A program made the position numbers and the translations under genes. Shown here in pieces: positions 44,473 through 53,219 of a DNA stretch of 64,000 bases (position 1 is the first letter of the stretch; every line of letters starts with the position of its first letter). Source of the DNA: Paucibacter sp. TC2R-5. Its GTDB lineage: Bacteria; Pseudomonadota; Gammaproteobacteria; Burkholderiales; Burkholderiaceae_C. The notes under the pieces were generated by a model. That model saw only the letters and a program-made list of their open reading frames with translations. It searched no databases and was not told where the DNA came from. Where the stretch lies: contig NZ_JAJIRQ010000001.1 in assembly GCF_025717605.1 (NCBI RefSeq), positions 709,716-773,715 on the forward strand, read 5' to 3'.

Positions 44473-45447
44473 TCAGGCCAGCAAGAAACTCAGGCGCGCC
44501 TCGCCCTGAACGCCCATGCTGTTGACGCGCAACAAAAAGTCCGAGCGTCCCGCGTTGGATTCGATCAGGCCGGCCAGCTTGTCTTGCGGCTGGCTGCTGA
44601 CGCGGGCGGCGTTGAGCGCTGGGGCGTCGCTGGGGGAGCGTTTTTTCAGTAAGCCGGCCATTGAGCGCATAAAGCGCGATGCTTGCTCGATTTGCTTTTG
44701 GCTAGGTGCTTGCTGGATGCGGCTGGCCTGCATCTCTTGCGCGCTGCAGCCGGCCGCCAGCCCGCCGATCAGCACGCAAGCGCTCAGATCCAGCAATCCG
44801 ACAGCGTACACGCCCTTGCGGCCTGCGCTGCCGTAGAGCGCAATCAGCTGCGGCGATTGTTGAACATAAGGGCCCTCCGTGTAGATACGCTCCAACTCAA
44901 AGCCCCGCATGCCCAGGTGAGTGAACAGGGTTTGCTGCGTTTGCGCCAAGGACTCGATGGCAGGCAGCTGCGTCTGCGACTGAGCCTGGGCGGGCGGCGG
45001 CAACTCAGACCCGCGAGCCTCACGGGGCTTGGCGCTGGGCCGGAGGAAGGAGCTGCGGCCCAGACCCAGCGCCACGGCGCTGCGCAAGGTACGGTCATCA
45101 AATGGCTTGTTGAGCAGGAACAAGGCGCCGTTGCTACGAGCCTGGGTTTGGCATTCGGCGGCCGTGTCGGTGGTGATGAAGCCCACGGCAATATGGTTGT
45201 GGCCGGTTTGCCGCAGTGTTTGCAGCATCTCGATGCCCGAGACGCCGGGCATATGCCAGTCCGACAGGACCAGGTCAGGTTTGAATGACGCCACCTTGTC
45301 GAGCGCATCGGCGCCGTCGTTGGCGGTTTGAAAAAGCAAGTCGCCCAACTCCTCGCATTCAAGCGTGCGGCGAATGATGGCCTGAATGGCCCGGCTGTCA
45401 TCAACAATCAAGATGCGCTTACTTTTTGCGTTAGCAAAGGCGGACAT
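44473..45447 (-). CDS. CheY-like receiver protein with unknown C-terminal domain
   Basis: 324 aa. Residues ~10-135 form a receiver domain: RILIVDDSRAIQ, phospho-acceptor Asp63 in LVLSDWHMPG, a Thr pair FITTDTA in the switch region and Lys in LLNKPFDD. After a Pro/Gln-rich linker (~145-165) comes a domain of ~150 residues that I do not recognise; it has short hydrophobic strands (GVYAVGLLDLSACVLIGGLAAGCSA) and a helical part (QIEQASRFMRSMAGLL). It could be an output domain related to CheC/CheX-type proteins, but no signature is visible. GAGGGAAG gives a good ribosome site. Confidence 0.8.
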   Translation of the reverse strand: MSAFANAKSKRILIVDDSRAIQAIIRRTLECEELGDLLFQTANDGADALDKVASFKPDLVLSDWHMPGVSGIEMLQTLRQTGHNHIAVGFITTDTAAECQTQARSNGALFLLNKPFDDRTLRSAVALGLGRSSFLRPSAKPREARGSELPPPAQAQSQTQLPAIESLAQTQQTLFTHLGMRGFELERIYTEGPYVQQSPQLIALYGSAGRKGVYAVGLLDLSACVLIGGLAAGCSAQEMQASRIQQAPSQKQIEQASRFMRSMAGLLKKRSPSDAPALNAARVSSQPQDKLAGLIESNAGRSDFLLRVNSMGVQGEARLSFLLA

Positions 45448-45755
45448 CGGTGCTTCCCTCGTAGCCCTGTGATGACGTCGGGCCTGATCTTTACTGCGCT
45501 TGCTGAGCTCCCCGTGACCATGCCGCGTGTATCTGGTGCTGACGCGTGCTGGTTGATTGCCCTTGACAGCAGGGCTTGTTGGGAGCGCAGTTTCAGTGTT
45601 TCAAGATGGAGCATTCGCTGGAGTAGAGGTGCGAATACCTGCCAAATTCGACGTTAGGGTTTACGCGCGCAGCAGCTTGTGAAAAATTGCGCGCCCCGCC
45701 TCATCGCGGTCTAAGTGTTTACGCGAGCCCGACCGAGGAGCCGCACAATGTCGGG
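45448..45755. other. Divergent intergenic region
   Basis: 308 bp between the receiver-protein start (minus) and the FAD oxidoreductase start (plus). A TTGACA at 45564 is an isolated -35-like hexamer without a convincing -10. GTTTACGCG occurs twice, near 45658 and 45717. I see no other gene or RNA in it; the exact 5' end of the oxidoreductase could lie further upstream (TTG at 45687). Confidence 0.4.
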
Positions 45756-46952
45756 GTGGACGCAGCTATAGAAGAAGTCGATGCGGTGGTGATAGGTGCC
45801 GGTGTGGTGGGGCTGGCTGTCGCCCGCGCGCTGGCGCAGCAAGGCTTGGAGACCTTGCTGCTTGAGCGCGCCGAGCGCATAGGCAGCGGCGTGAGTTCGC
45901 GCAGCAGCGAGGTCATACACGCCGGCCTCTACTACCCGCCGGGCTCGCTCAAGGCGAGGCTGTGTGTGCAAGGGCGCGCGCTGCTGTACGACTATTGCGA
46001 ATCGCATCAAGTCGCCCATCGATGCTGCGGCAAGCTGGTGGTGGCGACCGACGCCGCTCAAGTGAGCGCTTTGCAGCGCTTGATGCAAACGGCGCAGCGC
46101 AATGGGGTGCACGATCTGCGCTGGCTTGATGCCGCGCAGGCGAGCGCCCTGGAGCCGGCGCTGCGCTGTGAGGCTGCGCTGGCTTCGCCGTCCACCGGCA
46201 TCATCGACAGCCACGGCCTGATGCTCGCCTTGCTGGGTGATTTTGAGTCGGCCGGCGGCGCCCTGGGCCTGTGCTCCACCGTGACCGGGCTGCGGCGCGT
46301 CGGCCAGGCCTGGCGCTTGCAAGTGCAAGCGGAAGGGGCCGAGATGAGCTTGCAGGCCGGCATCGTGGTCAACGCGGCCGGTCTGTGGGCGGCTGGCCTG
46401 ACGCAGGCGATAGAAGGCCTTGCGCCGGCCCAGCAGGCCAAGGCTTACTTCAGCAAGGGCAGCTATTTCGCCCTGGCCGGTCCGGCGCCATTCAGTCGCC
46501 TGATCTACCCCATGCCGCAAGACGATTGCTTGGGTGTGCACCTGACGCTGGATCTGGCCGGCGCGGCCCGCTTTGGGCCGGACGCACAGTGGCTGCAAGG
46601 CATCAACGACCCGGCGCAACTCGACTACAGCCTCGACCCGCGCCGGGCCGATGCTTTTTACGCCGATGTGCGGCGCTATTGGCCGGCCTTGCCGGACGGC
46701 GCGCTGCAGCCGGCTTACAGCGGCGTGCGGCCCAAGATCCATGGCCCGGACGAGCCCGCGCCGGACTTCCGCATCGACGGGCCGGCCCAGCATGGCTTGC
46801 CTGGTTTGGTGAATCTATTGGGTATTGAGTCGCCCGGATTGACCAGCTGCCTGGCGCTGGCGCAAGAGGTCTTGGTGCGGATGGCGGGGGATCAGGCTTG
46901 GTCGTCACCCGTGTCCACGCCATCCACCCAAGTGCCGCCCTGTAGCAACTGA
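45756..46952 (+). CDS. FAD-dependent oxidoreductase (L-2-hydroxyglutarate dehydrogenase-like)
   Basis: DAO-fold flavoprotein of ~398 aa. FAD-binding GxGxxG is in [22 protein letters not shown], followed by [34 protein letters not shown], which closely resembles L-2-hydroxyglutarate oxidase/dehydrogenases. Late motifs are [10 protein letters not shown] and [16 protein letters not shown]. No ATG fits the start: GTG at 45756 is chosen because it is the first that gives a compact N-terminus just before the FAD motif. Its 3' end overlaps the convergent bpt gene by 61 bp. Confidence 0.85.
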   Translation: MDAAIEEVDAVVIGAGVVGLAVARALAQQGLETLLLERAERIGSGVSSRSSEVIHAGLYYPPGSLKARLCVQGRALLYDYCESHQVAHRCCGKLVVATDAAQVSALQRLMQTAQRNGVHDLRWLDAAQASALEPALRCEAALASPSTGIIDSHGLMLALLGDFESAGGALGLCSTVTGLRRVGQAWRLQVQAEGAEMSLQAGIVVNAAGLWAAGLTQAIEGLAPAQQAKAYFSKGSYFALAGPAPFSRLIYPMPQDDCLGVHLTLDLAGAARFGPDAQWLQGINDPAQLDYSLDPRRADAFYADVRRYWPALPDGALQPAYSGVRPKIHGPDEPAPDFRIDGPAQHGLPGLVNLLGIESPGLTSCLALAQEVLVRMAGDQAWSSPVSTPSTQVPPCSN

Positions 46953-47647
46953 TAGGGCTTGAAGCCGGTTTTATAAGCCATCTTGGGGCTCTCGGCGATC
47001 CAGTAGCCCAGGTAGAGATGGCTCAGCTGCAGGTCTCGGGTTTGCTGAATCTGCCACAGCACGTTGTAGGTGCCATAACTGGTCTTTTCCTCGGGCTCGT
47101 AAAAGGTGTAGACGGCCGACAAGCCATCGCTGAGGATGTCCAAAATTGAGACCATCTTCAGCGCCAGCGAGCCATCTGGCTGCGGCTCGCGGAACTCCAC
47201 CATGCGTGAATTGATTCGGCTTTGCAGCAAGAACTGCGTGTATTGATCGACGCTGTCGTGGTCCATGCCGCCGCCCGAGTGCCGACCGGTTTGGTAGCGC
47301 AAATAGAGTTCGTAATGCTCTTGGCTATAGCCCAGGCGCATCACCTTGGCTTGCAGATGGCGGTGTTGATGCCAGGCCCGGCGCTGGCTGCGGCTGGGCT
47401 TGAAGCTGGCGGCCGGCACCCGCATCGGCACGCAAGCCTTGCAGCCGTCGCAGTAGGGGCGGTAGGTGAACAGGCCGCTGCGCCGAAAGCCCGCCGCCAC
47501 CAGGCCCGAATAGGCGTCGGCGTGAATCAAATGGCTGGGCGTGGCCACTTGCGAGCGAGCTTGCCGGTCGGGCAGGTAGCTGCAAGCGTAGGCGGCAGTC
47601 GCATAGAACTGCAGCTGCGCCAAGGGGAGTTCTTTGGGATGTGTCAC
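46892..47647 (-). CDS. bpt: Aspartate/glutamate leucyltransferase
   Basis: Transfers leucine from Leu-tRNA to N-terminal Asp or Glu of proteins, marking them for ClpAP/ClpS degradation. The ATE1-like fold shows the conserved [17 protein letters not shown] cysteine cluster near residue 65-80, [12 protein letters not shown], and [24 protein letters not shown] near the C-terminus. 251 aa is normal for Bpt. It lies 18 bp downstream of aat on the same strand. Confidence 0.93.
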   Translation of the reverse strand: MTHPKELPLAQLQFYATAAYACSYLPDRQARSQVATPSHLIHADAYSGLVAAGFRRSGLFTYRPYCDGCKACVPMRVPAASFKPSRSQRRAWHQHRHLQAKVMRLGYSQEHYELYLRYQTGRHSGGGMDHDSVDQYTQFLLQSRINSRMVEFREPQPDGSLALKMVSILDILSDGLSAVYTFYEPEEKTSYGTYNVLWQIQQTRDLQLSHLYLGYWIAESPKMAYKTGFKPYQLLQGGTWVDGVDTGDDQA

Positions 47648-47665
47648 GGCGTGGCTCGCAAGGGG

Positions 47666-48415
47666 CTAGTCTTGATCCAGCAAGGCCCAAAGGGCTGGAT
47701 GATAGGCCCAGCTGCTTGGTGCTGCCTCATTCACGGCTTGGCCCACATGTGCTTCAAAGGCGCTGCGCGGCACTTCGGCCGCGCCCAGCGAGGCCAAGTG
47801 GCCGGTGTTTTGTTGGCAGTCTATCCAGGGGATGCCATGCTTGCGGCAAAGGCAGACCAAGGCGGCGAGTGCGATCTTGGAGGCGTCGCTGCGGCGCATG
47901 AACATCGACTCGCCGAAGAACATACGGCCCAGATTGACGCCGTAAAGGCCGCCGACCAGTTCGCCGTCCATCCAAGTCTCGATGCTGTGAACCGCGCCCG
48001 ATTGCTTTGCCCAGTCAAGATAGGCTGCCTGCATCTCGGGCAAGATCCAGGTGCCGGACTGGCCTTCGCGCGGCGCGCCGGCGCAGGCATTCAGCACTTC
48101 CGGCAAGGCGGAGTCAACGCGGATTTCGCAATTGGCCGAGCGCCTGAAATGGGCGATGGTTTTGCGCAGCGAGCGCGCGAGCTTGAAGTTCTGCGTTTGC
48201 AGCACCATGCGTGGGTCGGGCGCCCACCACAGCGGCGGCTGGCCGGCGCCATACCAAGGGAAGATGCCGCGTGAATAGGCCGCGTGCAGGCGCTGAGGGC
48301 TCAAGTCGCCGCCGGCGGCGAGCAGGCCGGGGGCGTCCGAATCGGCGCCCAAGGTGCGCGCGCTGGGCGGAAATTCCAAAGAGTTGTCATCAAGCCAATC
48401 GATCATGCTTGCCAT
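47666..48415 (-). CDS. aat: Leucyl/phenylalanyl-tRNA-protein transferase
   Basis: Adds Leu or Phe to N-terminal Lys or Arg of proteins in the bacterial N-degron pathway. Family features are LAAGGDLSPQRLHAAYSRGIFPWY, WWAPDPRMVLQ and WIDCQQNTGHLASLGAAEVPR. The start is either 48415 (MASMIDWL) or the ATG at 48406 (MIDWLDDNS); neither has a clear ribosome site. Probably co-transcribed with bpt, so both acidic and basic secondary N-degrons are handled from one locus. Confidence 0.93.
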   Translation of the reverse strand: MASMIDWLDDNSLEFPPSARTLGADSDAPGLLAAGGDLSPQRLHAAYSRGIFPWYGAGQPPLWWAPDPRMVLQTQNFKLARSLRKTIAHFRRSANCEIRVDSALPEVLNACAGAPREGQSGTWILPEMQAAYLDWAKQSGAVHSIETWMDGELVGGLYGVNLGRMFFGESMFMRRSDASKIALAALVCLCRKHGIPWIDCQQNTGHLASLGAAEVPRSAFEAHVGQAVNEAAPSSWAYHPALWALLDQD

Positions 48416-48459
48416 GGTAGCGTGTAGCCCAAGATGAACTTTCAACTGGCCTGCGCCCC

Positions 48460-48819
48460 ATGAACACCCTTTTTGGAATTTCGAACTGCGACACCGTGAA
48501 GCGCGCGCGCGCCTGGCTCACTGAGCAGGGCTTGAGCTACGAATTTCATGACTTCAAAAGGGCCGGTGTGCCACCGGGCGACTTGGCCGCGTGGTGCGAG
48601 CAGCTCGGCTGGGAGCGGGTCTTGAACCGCGCCGGCACGACCTGGCGCAAGCTCGACGAAGCCACCCGCGCAGCGGTCGTTGACAGTGCCTCGGCACAAG
48701 CCTTGTTGCTCACCCAGCCCAGCGCCATCAAGCGCCCGGTCATGCGCTGGGCCGACGGGCGCCTGAGCGTGGGGTTTTCGGCCGAGCTGTTCAATAGCCA
48801 TCTCAACAGCCAAGTTTGA
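48460..48819 (+). CDS. ArsC/Spx-family reductase-like protein (YffB type)
   Basis: 119-aa thioredoxin-fold protein. The single N-terminal Cys is in FGISNCDTVKRARAWL (Cys10), and the later KRPVMRWADGRLSVGF corresponds to the ArsC RP loop. It lacks the extra Cys of true thioredoxin-coupled arsenate reductases, and its length fits the YffB subfamily, whose role is not settled. Divergent from aat, with 44 bp between. Confidence 0.88.
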   Translation: MNTLFGISNCDTVKRARAWLTEQGLSYEFHDFKRAGVPPGDLAAWCEQLGWERVLNRAGTTWRKLDEATRAAVVDSASAQALLLTQPSAIKRPVMRWADGRLSVGFSAELFNSHLNSQV

Positions 48820-49023
48820 TCCTGTTTTGGTGCAGGTTGCCCCTTGTTTGTGCGCATCACGCTGAGTCAGTGCCACTTTCTGGGGTGAGTTGTCCTGATT
48901 TGGTGCGCGACAGTGAGCCAAAAGCGGGCATGTATCTTGCTGATCTGGTGCATTAAATCCCGAGTCGGTGCGTTGCACTCGGGATGCCGTGCTCAATGAT
49001 TACCGCAGGACTCAGAGAACCCG
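48820..49023 (+). promoter_or_regulatory. NtrC-type upstream region and sigma-54 promoter of amt
   Basis: GGGCATGTATCTTGCT at 48926-48941 matches the sigma-54 -24/-12 consensus TGGCACG-N4-TTGCW except at two positions, with GG and GC separated by exactly 10 nt. Upstream and around it are repeated TTTGGTGC(A) elements, the half-site of NtrC boxes: 48825-48834 (TTTTGGTGCA), ~48898-48905, and TGGTGCA at ~48946-48952. Nitrogen-limitation control of the ammonium transporter is the natural reading. Confidence 0.65.
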
Positions 49024-50226
49024 ATGGAGAACTTCAAACAAAGCGCTGATGCGCTGTTCATTCTGCTGGGCGCCATCATGGTGCTCGCCATGCATGCCGG
49101 CTTTGCTTTTCTGGAGCTTGGCACGGTGCGCAAGAAGAATCAGGTCAATGCGCTGGTGAAAATCTTGGTGGATTTTTGCGTGTCGACCGTCGCGTATTTT
49201 TTATTGGGCTACACGGTTGCTTATGGCAGCAACTTCTTCACCGGGGCCGAAACGCTGGCCCTGAAGAATGGCTATGAGCTGGTCAAGTTTTTCTTCTTGC
49301 TGACCTTCGCCGCGGCGATACCGGCGATTATTTCTGGCGGCATCGCCGAGCGGGCCCGCTTTGGCCCGCAGTTGGCCGCCACGGCCGTGATCGTCGGTTT
49401 GATCTACCCTTTGTTTGAGGGCGTGGCCTGGAATCAGGCATGGGGCCTGCAAGCCTGGTTGAAGGCTCAATTTGGCGCCGAATTTCATGACTTTGCTGGC
49501 AGCGTGGTGGTGCATGCGGTGGGTGGTTGGATCGGCTTGGCGGCCGTGTTGCTGCTGGGCCCGCGCTTGAATCGCTACCGCAAGGACGGCGCCATCAGCG
49601 CGCATCCGCCCTCCAGCATTCCCTTTTTGGCGCTGGGCGCCTGGGTGCTGACCGTGGGCTGGTTTGGCTTCAATGTGATGAGCGCACAAACGCTGGACAA
49701 GATGAGCGGCCTGGTGGCGGTGAACTCGCTGATGGCCATGGCCGGGGGCACCTTGGTGGCCGTCTTGCTGGGCCGCAATGACCCCGGATTTGCCTATAAC
49801 GGCCCCTTGGCCGGTCTGGTCGCGGTGTGTGCGGGCTCCGACCTGATGCATCCGCTGGGCGCATTGATCGTCGGGGGTGTGGCCGGCGCCATCTTCGTCA
49901 AGATGTTCACCCTGACGCAGAACCGCTGGAAGATCGATGACGTGTTGGGCGTTTGGCCGCTGCACGGCTTGTGCGGCGCCTGGGGCGGTATTGCCGCCGG
50001 CATCTTCGGCCAGTCGGCGCTGGGCGGCCTGGGCGGGGTCAGCTTGGCGGCGCAACTGCTGGGCACCTTGGCCGGTGTGGTCTGGGCTTTGCTCGGCGGC
50101 TTCACGGTGTATGGCTTGCTGCGGCACTTTGTCGGCCTGCGCCTGACGCGGGAAGAAGAATTCGACGGCGCCGATCTGTCCATCCACAAGATCGGCTCCA
50201 CGCCGGAGCGTGAGGTCAGCTGGTAA
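49024..50226 (+). CDS. amt: Ammonium transporter (Amt family)
   Basis: Trimeric ammonium channel of about 11 helices (400 aa). The first helix (SADALFILLGAIMVLAMHAGFAFLELG) is the family start. Pore residues are visible: Asp in HDFAGSVVVH, the first pore His in VVVHAVGGW and the second in WPLHGLCGAWGG. There is no cleaved signal peptide. A glnK gene is not next to it, which is unusual for proteobacterial amtB, but the PII partner may be elsewhere. The upstream region has sigma-54/NtrC-type sites; riboflavin synthase follows 35 bp later. Confidence 0.94.
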   Translation: MENFKQSADALFILLGAIMVLAMHAGFAFLELGTVRKKNQVNALVKILVDFCVSTVAYFLLGYTVAYGSNFFTGAETLALKNGYELVKFFFLLTFAAAIPAIISGGIAERARFGPQLAATAVIVGLIYPLFEGVAWNQAWGLQAWLKAQFGAEFHDFAGSVVVHAVGGWIGLAAVLLLGPRLNRYRKDGAISAHPPSSIPFLALGAWVLTVGWFGFNVMSAQTLDKMSGLVAVNSLMAMAGGTLVAVLLGRNDPGFAYNGPLAGLVAVCAGSDLMHPLGALIVGGVAGAIFVKMFTLTQNRWKIDDVLGVWPLHGLCGAWGGIAAGIFGQSALGGLGGVSLAAQLLGTLAGVVWALLGGFTVYGLLRHFVGLRLTREEEFDGADLSIHKIGSTPEREVSW

Positions 50227-50261
50227 GCTGCCGGTCTTTCGGTTTCCAAGACCTTTCGCTC

Positions 50262-50969
50262 ATGTTCACTGGCATTGTTCAGGCCGTCGCCAGCGTCGCG
50301 GCCATCACCGACCGGCCCGGCCTGCGCAGCTTTACGCTGCAGTTTCCGCCCGGCTTTTGTGTCGGCCTCGAGATCGGCGCCAGCGTGTCTTGCGACGGCG
50401 TGTGCCTGACCGTCACGGCCTTGGGCCCTGGCGACCAAGCCAATTTTGACGTGATGCAGCAGAGCCTGAATCTGACAACCTTGGCCGGCTTGAAGCAGGG
50501 CGGTTTGCTCAATGTTGAGCGCGCCGCGCGCGACGGCGCCGAGATTGGGGGCCACCCGCTTTCCGGCCATATCGATTTCATGGCGACGGTGGCGGCCGTG
50601 CGGCGCCCCGAAAACAATGTCTGTGTGCGCATCCAAGTGCCACCGAGCTGGATGCGCTACATCTTCGCCAAGGGTTATATCGCCATCAACGGCGCCAGCC
50701 TGACCGTCGCCGAGGCCGACCGCCAAGCCGGCTGGTTCGAGGTGTGGCTGATCCCCGAAACGCTGCGCATGACGACCTTTGGCGCCAAGGCCGAGGGCGA
50801 TTTGCTCAACATTGAAATCGAGCGTCAGACGCAAGTCTTTGTGGATACAGTGCGGGCGGCGATCGACGAGCGGCTCGGCCCCTTGCTGCCGGCCCTGGAG
50901 AAGCTGCTGGCCGCGCAGGGCCAGAGCCTGGATGATCTGAGCCAGCCGCCACACAAGCCGGTCGGCTGA
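50262..50969 (+). CDS. ribE: Riboflavin synthase alpha-type protein
   Basis: Makes riboflavin from two lumazine molecules. Two lumazine-binding repeats: MFTGIVQAVASV...VSCDGVCLTV and HPLSGHIDFMATVAAV...AINGASLTV. 235 aa is a little longer than the ~200-215 typical; the C-terminal ~30 residues are an extension. The second domain has GGHPLSGHIDF where GGHxVxGHVD is usual. It is 35 bp after amt and not beside other rib genes, so it may be a second copy rather than the main enzyme; the window cannot tell. Confidence 0.87.
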   Translation: MFTGIVQAVASVAAITDRPGLRSFTLQFPPGFCVGLEIGASVSCDGVCLTVTALGPGDQANFDVMQQSLNLTTLAGLKQGGLLNVERAARDGAEIGGHPLSGHIDFMATVAAVRRPENNVCVRIQVPPSWMRYIFAKGYIAINGASLTVAEADRQAGWFEVWLIPETLRMTTFGAKAEGDLLNIEIERQTQVFVDTVRAAIDERLGPLLPALEKLLAAQGQSLDDLSQPPHKPVG

Positions 50970-51117
50970 GGCCAAAAATCGGCTTTGCTGAGCTGGATCA
51001 AGCCTGCGAAAAATAAGCCGGCAATATTGAAGGAATAGGCGTTTCCTAGGGTTGTCCCGCATACACTGCCTGCCAATTGTTCGGGCCCTGTTGTAGCCGG
51101 TCCGGAAGAGGAAAACC

Positions 51118-51594
51118 ATGGAACAGCCGACGACTCCGATTCAAGCGCTGCAGGCTTGGTTGGCCGCGCAGACACCAGGTGCCGCGCTGGCCGGTGTGCC
51201 GGTGGGCAGCTTGCTGACTCATTTTCTGCAAGCGCAGGCACAGGGTTTGCCGTCTGCCGGGCATGAGCTGCGCGTGCTGCAAGTGCTGGTCGATCATTGG
51301 CTCAAGCGCATGCACGCCGATATTGAGAGCTTCCCGCCCGGCGCCGTGGCGGTGCTGAGCGAGCAAAAAAAGCAATTGCTCAATATGCACAAAGCCTTGA
51401 GCGAATTGCAAAGCTGTTTGCAGGTCTTGCACTTGAGCCGGGCCAAATCGATCAAGCCCGCTGCTTCTGCTGCTCTGAGTGCTGCAAGCGCTGGACCGGC
51501 CCCGCGAGCCAGCGAGCGGCCCAAGTCTTGGCAGTCCAGCCCGCCCAAGAAGCGGGACAAGGAGCGGGACAAGGCGAGTGCTCAAGTCGCTTGA
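51118..51594 (+). CDS. Hypothetical protein with basic C-terminus
   Basis: 158 aa, no family recognised. AAGAGGAAA gives a clear ribosome site. The N-terminal ~115 residues look helical (LQAWLAAQTPGAALAGVPVGSLLTHFLQAQ; RVLQVLVDHWLKRMHADI; KKQLLNMHKALSELQSCLQVL), and the end is a charged, low-complexity Lys/Arg/Asp tail. No signal peptide. Stands alone between ribE and a convergent DUF3422 gene. Confidence 0.6.
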   Translation: MEQPTTPIQALQAWLAAQTPGAALAGVPVGSLLTHFLQAQAQGLPSAGHELRVLQVLVDHWLKRMHADIESFPPGAVAVLSEQKKQLLNMHKALSELQSCLQVLHLSRAKSIKPAASAALSAASAGPAPRASERPKSWQSSPPKKRDKERDKASAQVA

Positions 51595-51633
51595 GCCTGC
51601 GGCCTGGGGCGACCCGGGTGCCGGGTTGATGCA

Positions 51634-53004
51634 TCAATCACTGCTGTGCAATTTGGCGTGCAATTTTGTGTGCACGCGCCGCGTCGCGCGCCAGACGGAC
51701 CAAAGCACTAGCGGTATCAAAACCCCCACCGCAATTTCAGGGTTGACGGGCAGGCCCGAGGACTTCAGCGCTTTGGCGCCGTAGAGCAAGAGGCTCACCA
51801 CGTAGTAGGAAATCGCCGCGATGGAGAGCCCCTCCACCGTGGTCTGCAGGTTCAGCTGCAAGTCCTGACCCCTCGTGAGCTTGGCCAGCAACTGATGGTT
51901 TTGCTGCTCGGTGGCGATGTCGACCCGGGTGCGCAAGAGCGCGCTGACGCGCTCGATGCGCTGCGATAAGGAGGCCAGCCTCTGCGCGGTGGCCGCGACC
52001 GTGGCAATCGCCGGCGAGAGCCGGCGCTGCATGAATTCCCCCAGGGTTTGCGTGCCCGGAATCGGCTTTTCGCGCAGCTCGGCAATGCGCTGGCGCACCA
52101 GCGTGTCGTAGGCCTGGGTCGCGGCGAAACGGTAGGCATGTTGGGCGGTGGCGCGTTCAACCCCCGCAGCGACATGGATCAAGGTGTCCAGCAGCTCGCT
52201 CTCGGACGCCTGCCTACCCTCGAGTTTGAGCGTCACCTCGGCCAAGCTGGCCTCGGCCTGCGCCAGCACCGGCGCAATGTCTTTGGCCACCGGCAGGCCG
52301 CGCAAAGCCATCAGGCGGTAGACCTCCAGCTCCAGCAAACGCTGAGAAATGCGGCCCGCGCGTGTCGGGCTGGTCCCGGGCGGTGCAATCACCAAGATGC
52401 GCTCAAAGCCGCTCGCTGCCAGGCGGAAATTGGTCACCACCACCGAGTGCCCGCCAGGCCCGGACTCTTCCGAGTTGCCCATCATCGAGGCCAGGACGGT
52501 GCGCCCGCCAAACCATTGCTGACCCAGGGCTCTTGCTTCATCGGGGTGGCTGATGTCATGTTCGAGCATGACCAGCTTGACGGCAGCCACCGTGCGCCCG
52601 GGCAGCGTGCGCAGCCAGTCGGCATCGACACGCAAGGCCGACATCAGCTCCGGCTGCTGGCTGCCCAGGAGTGCCTGTTCGGGCAACGGCTGCACGATCG
52701 CATAGCGGGTGAACTCGCTGTGGCGTTCCCATTTGACCGTGTGCCCGTCGCCGCGCAGCCGTAAAAAATTACCCTGCATCTCGTCCAGTTGCAAGCCTTC
52801 TTGGCCGGGCAGGCGGCGCAGGTGTTCGCACTCGGCTTCGCGGCTTACACCCTCGTTGAGCACGGCCACGCTGATGATCAGGGCCGGCAAATGAATGCGC
52901 GCCGAGGGCCTGGCATGCACCTCGTTGTGGAGCAGATAACGCAGCCCATCATCGGGCGGCAGGATGGAGCGGGCGGCGGTGTTGGCGTCGGCTGAGTTGG
53001 GCAT
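51634..53004 (-). CDS. DUF3422-type membrane-anchored protein
   Basis: 456-aa protein of the DUF3422 family, common in Burkholderiales and alphaproteobacteria, role unknown. The start at 53004 (MPNSADANTAARSILPPDDG) suits the family; the frame is open ~43 codons further. The conserved N-terminal region has LRYLLHNEVHARPSARI and WERHSEFTRYAI; the middle is helical (LAEVTLKLEGRQASESELLDTLIHV). Two C-terminal membrane helices (IAAISYYVVSLLLYGAKAL; PEIAVGVLIPLVLWSVWRA) suggest membrane attachment. Confidence 0.85.
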   Translation of the reverse strand: MPNSADANTAARSILPPDDGLRYLLHNEVHARPSARIHLPALIISVAVLNEGVSREAECEHLRRLPGQEGLQLDEMQGNFLRLRGDGHTVKWERHSEFTRYAIVQPLPEQALLGSQQPELMSALRVDADWLRTLPGRTVAAVKLVMLEHDISHPDEARALGQQWFGGRTVLASMMGNSEESGPGGHSVVVTNFRLAASGFERILVIAPPGTSPTRAGRISQRLLELEVYRLMALRGLPVAKDIAPVLAQAEASLAEVTLKLEGRQASESELLDTLIHVAAGVERATAQHAYRFAATQAYDTLVRQRIAELREKPIPGTQTLGEFMQRRLSPAIATVAATAQRLASLSQRIERVSALLRTRVDIATEQQNHQLLAKLTRGQDLQLNLQTTVEGLSIAAISYYVVSLLLYGAKALKSSGLPVNPEIAVGVLIPLVLWSVWRATRRVHTKLHAKLHSSD

Positions 53005-53219
53005 GGGGCTGGTCTTGGGCAAGTAAAAGGGGGCACAAAGCAGGAGGCATAAAGCAGGCCAGCGCTGAAAAGCGCTCATCGCCATGCTGCCAACATGAGC
53101 GCGCCGGCTGGATAAGCCGGCGCGCAGGTTCATGTGTCTTGCTCTGCCCCTTGTCTTGCAAGAGACCCAAGCCGGGTGTCAGCTTAACCCGATTTGCTCA
53201 AGTTAAGCTCAAGTGGAGT

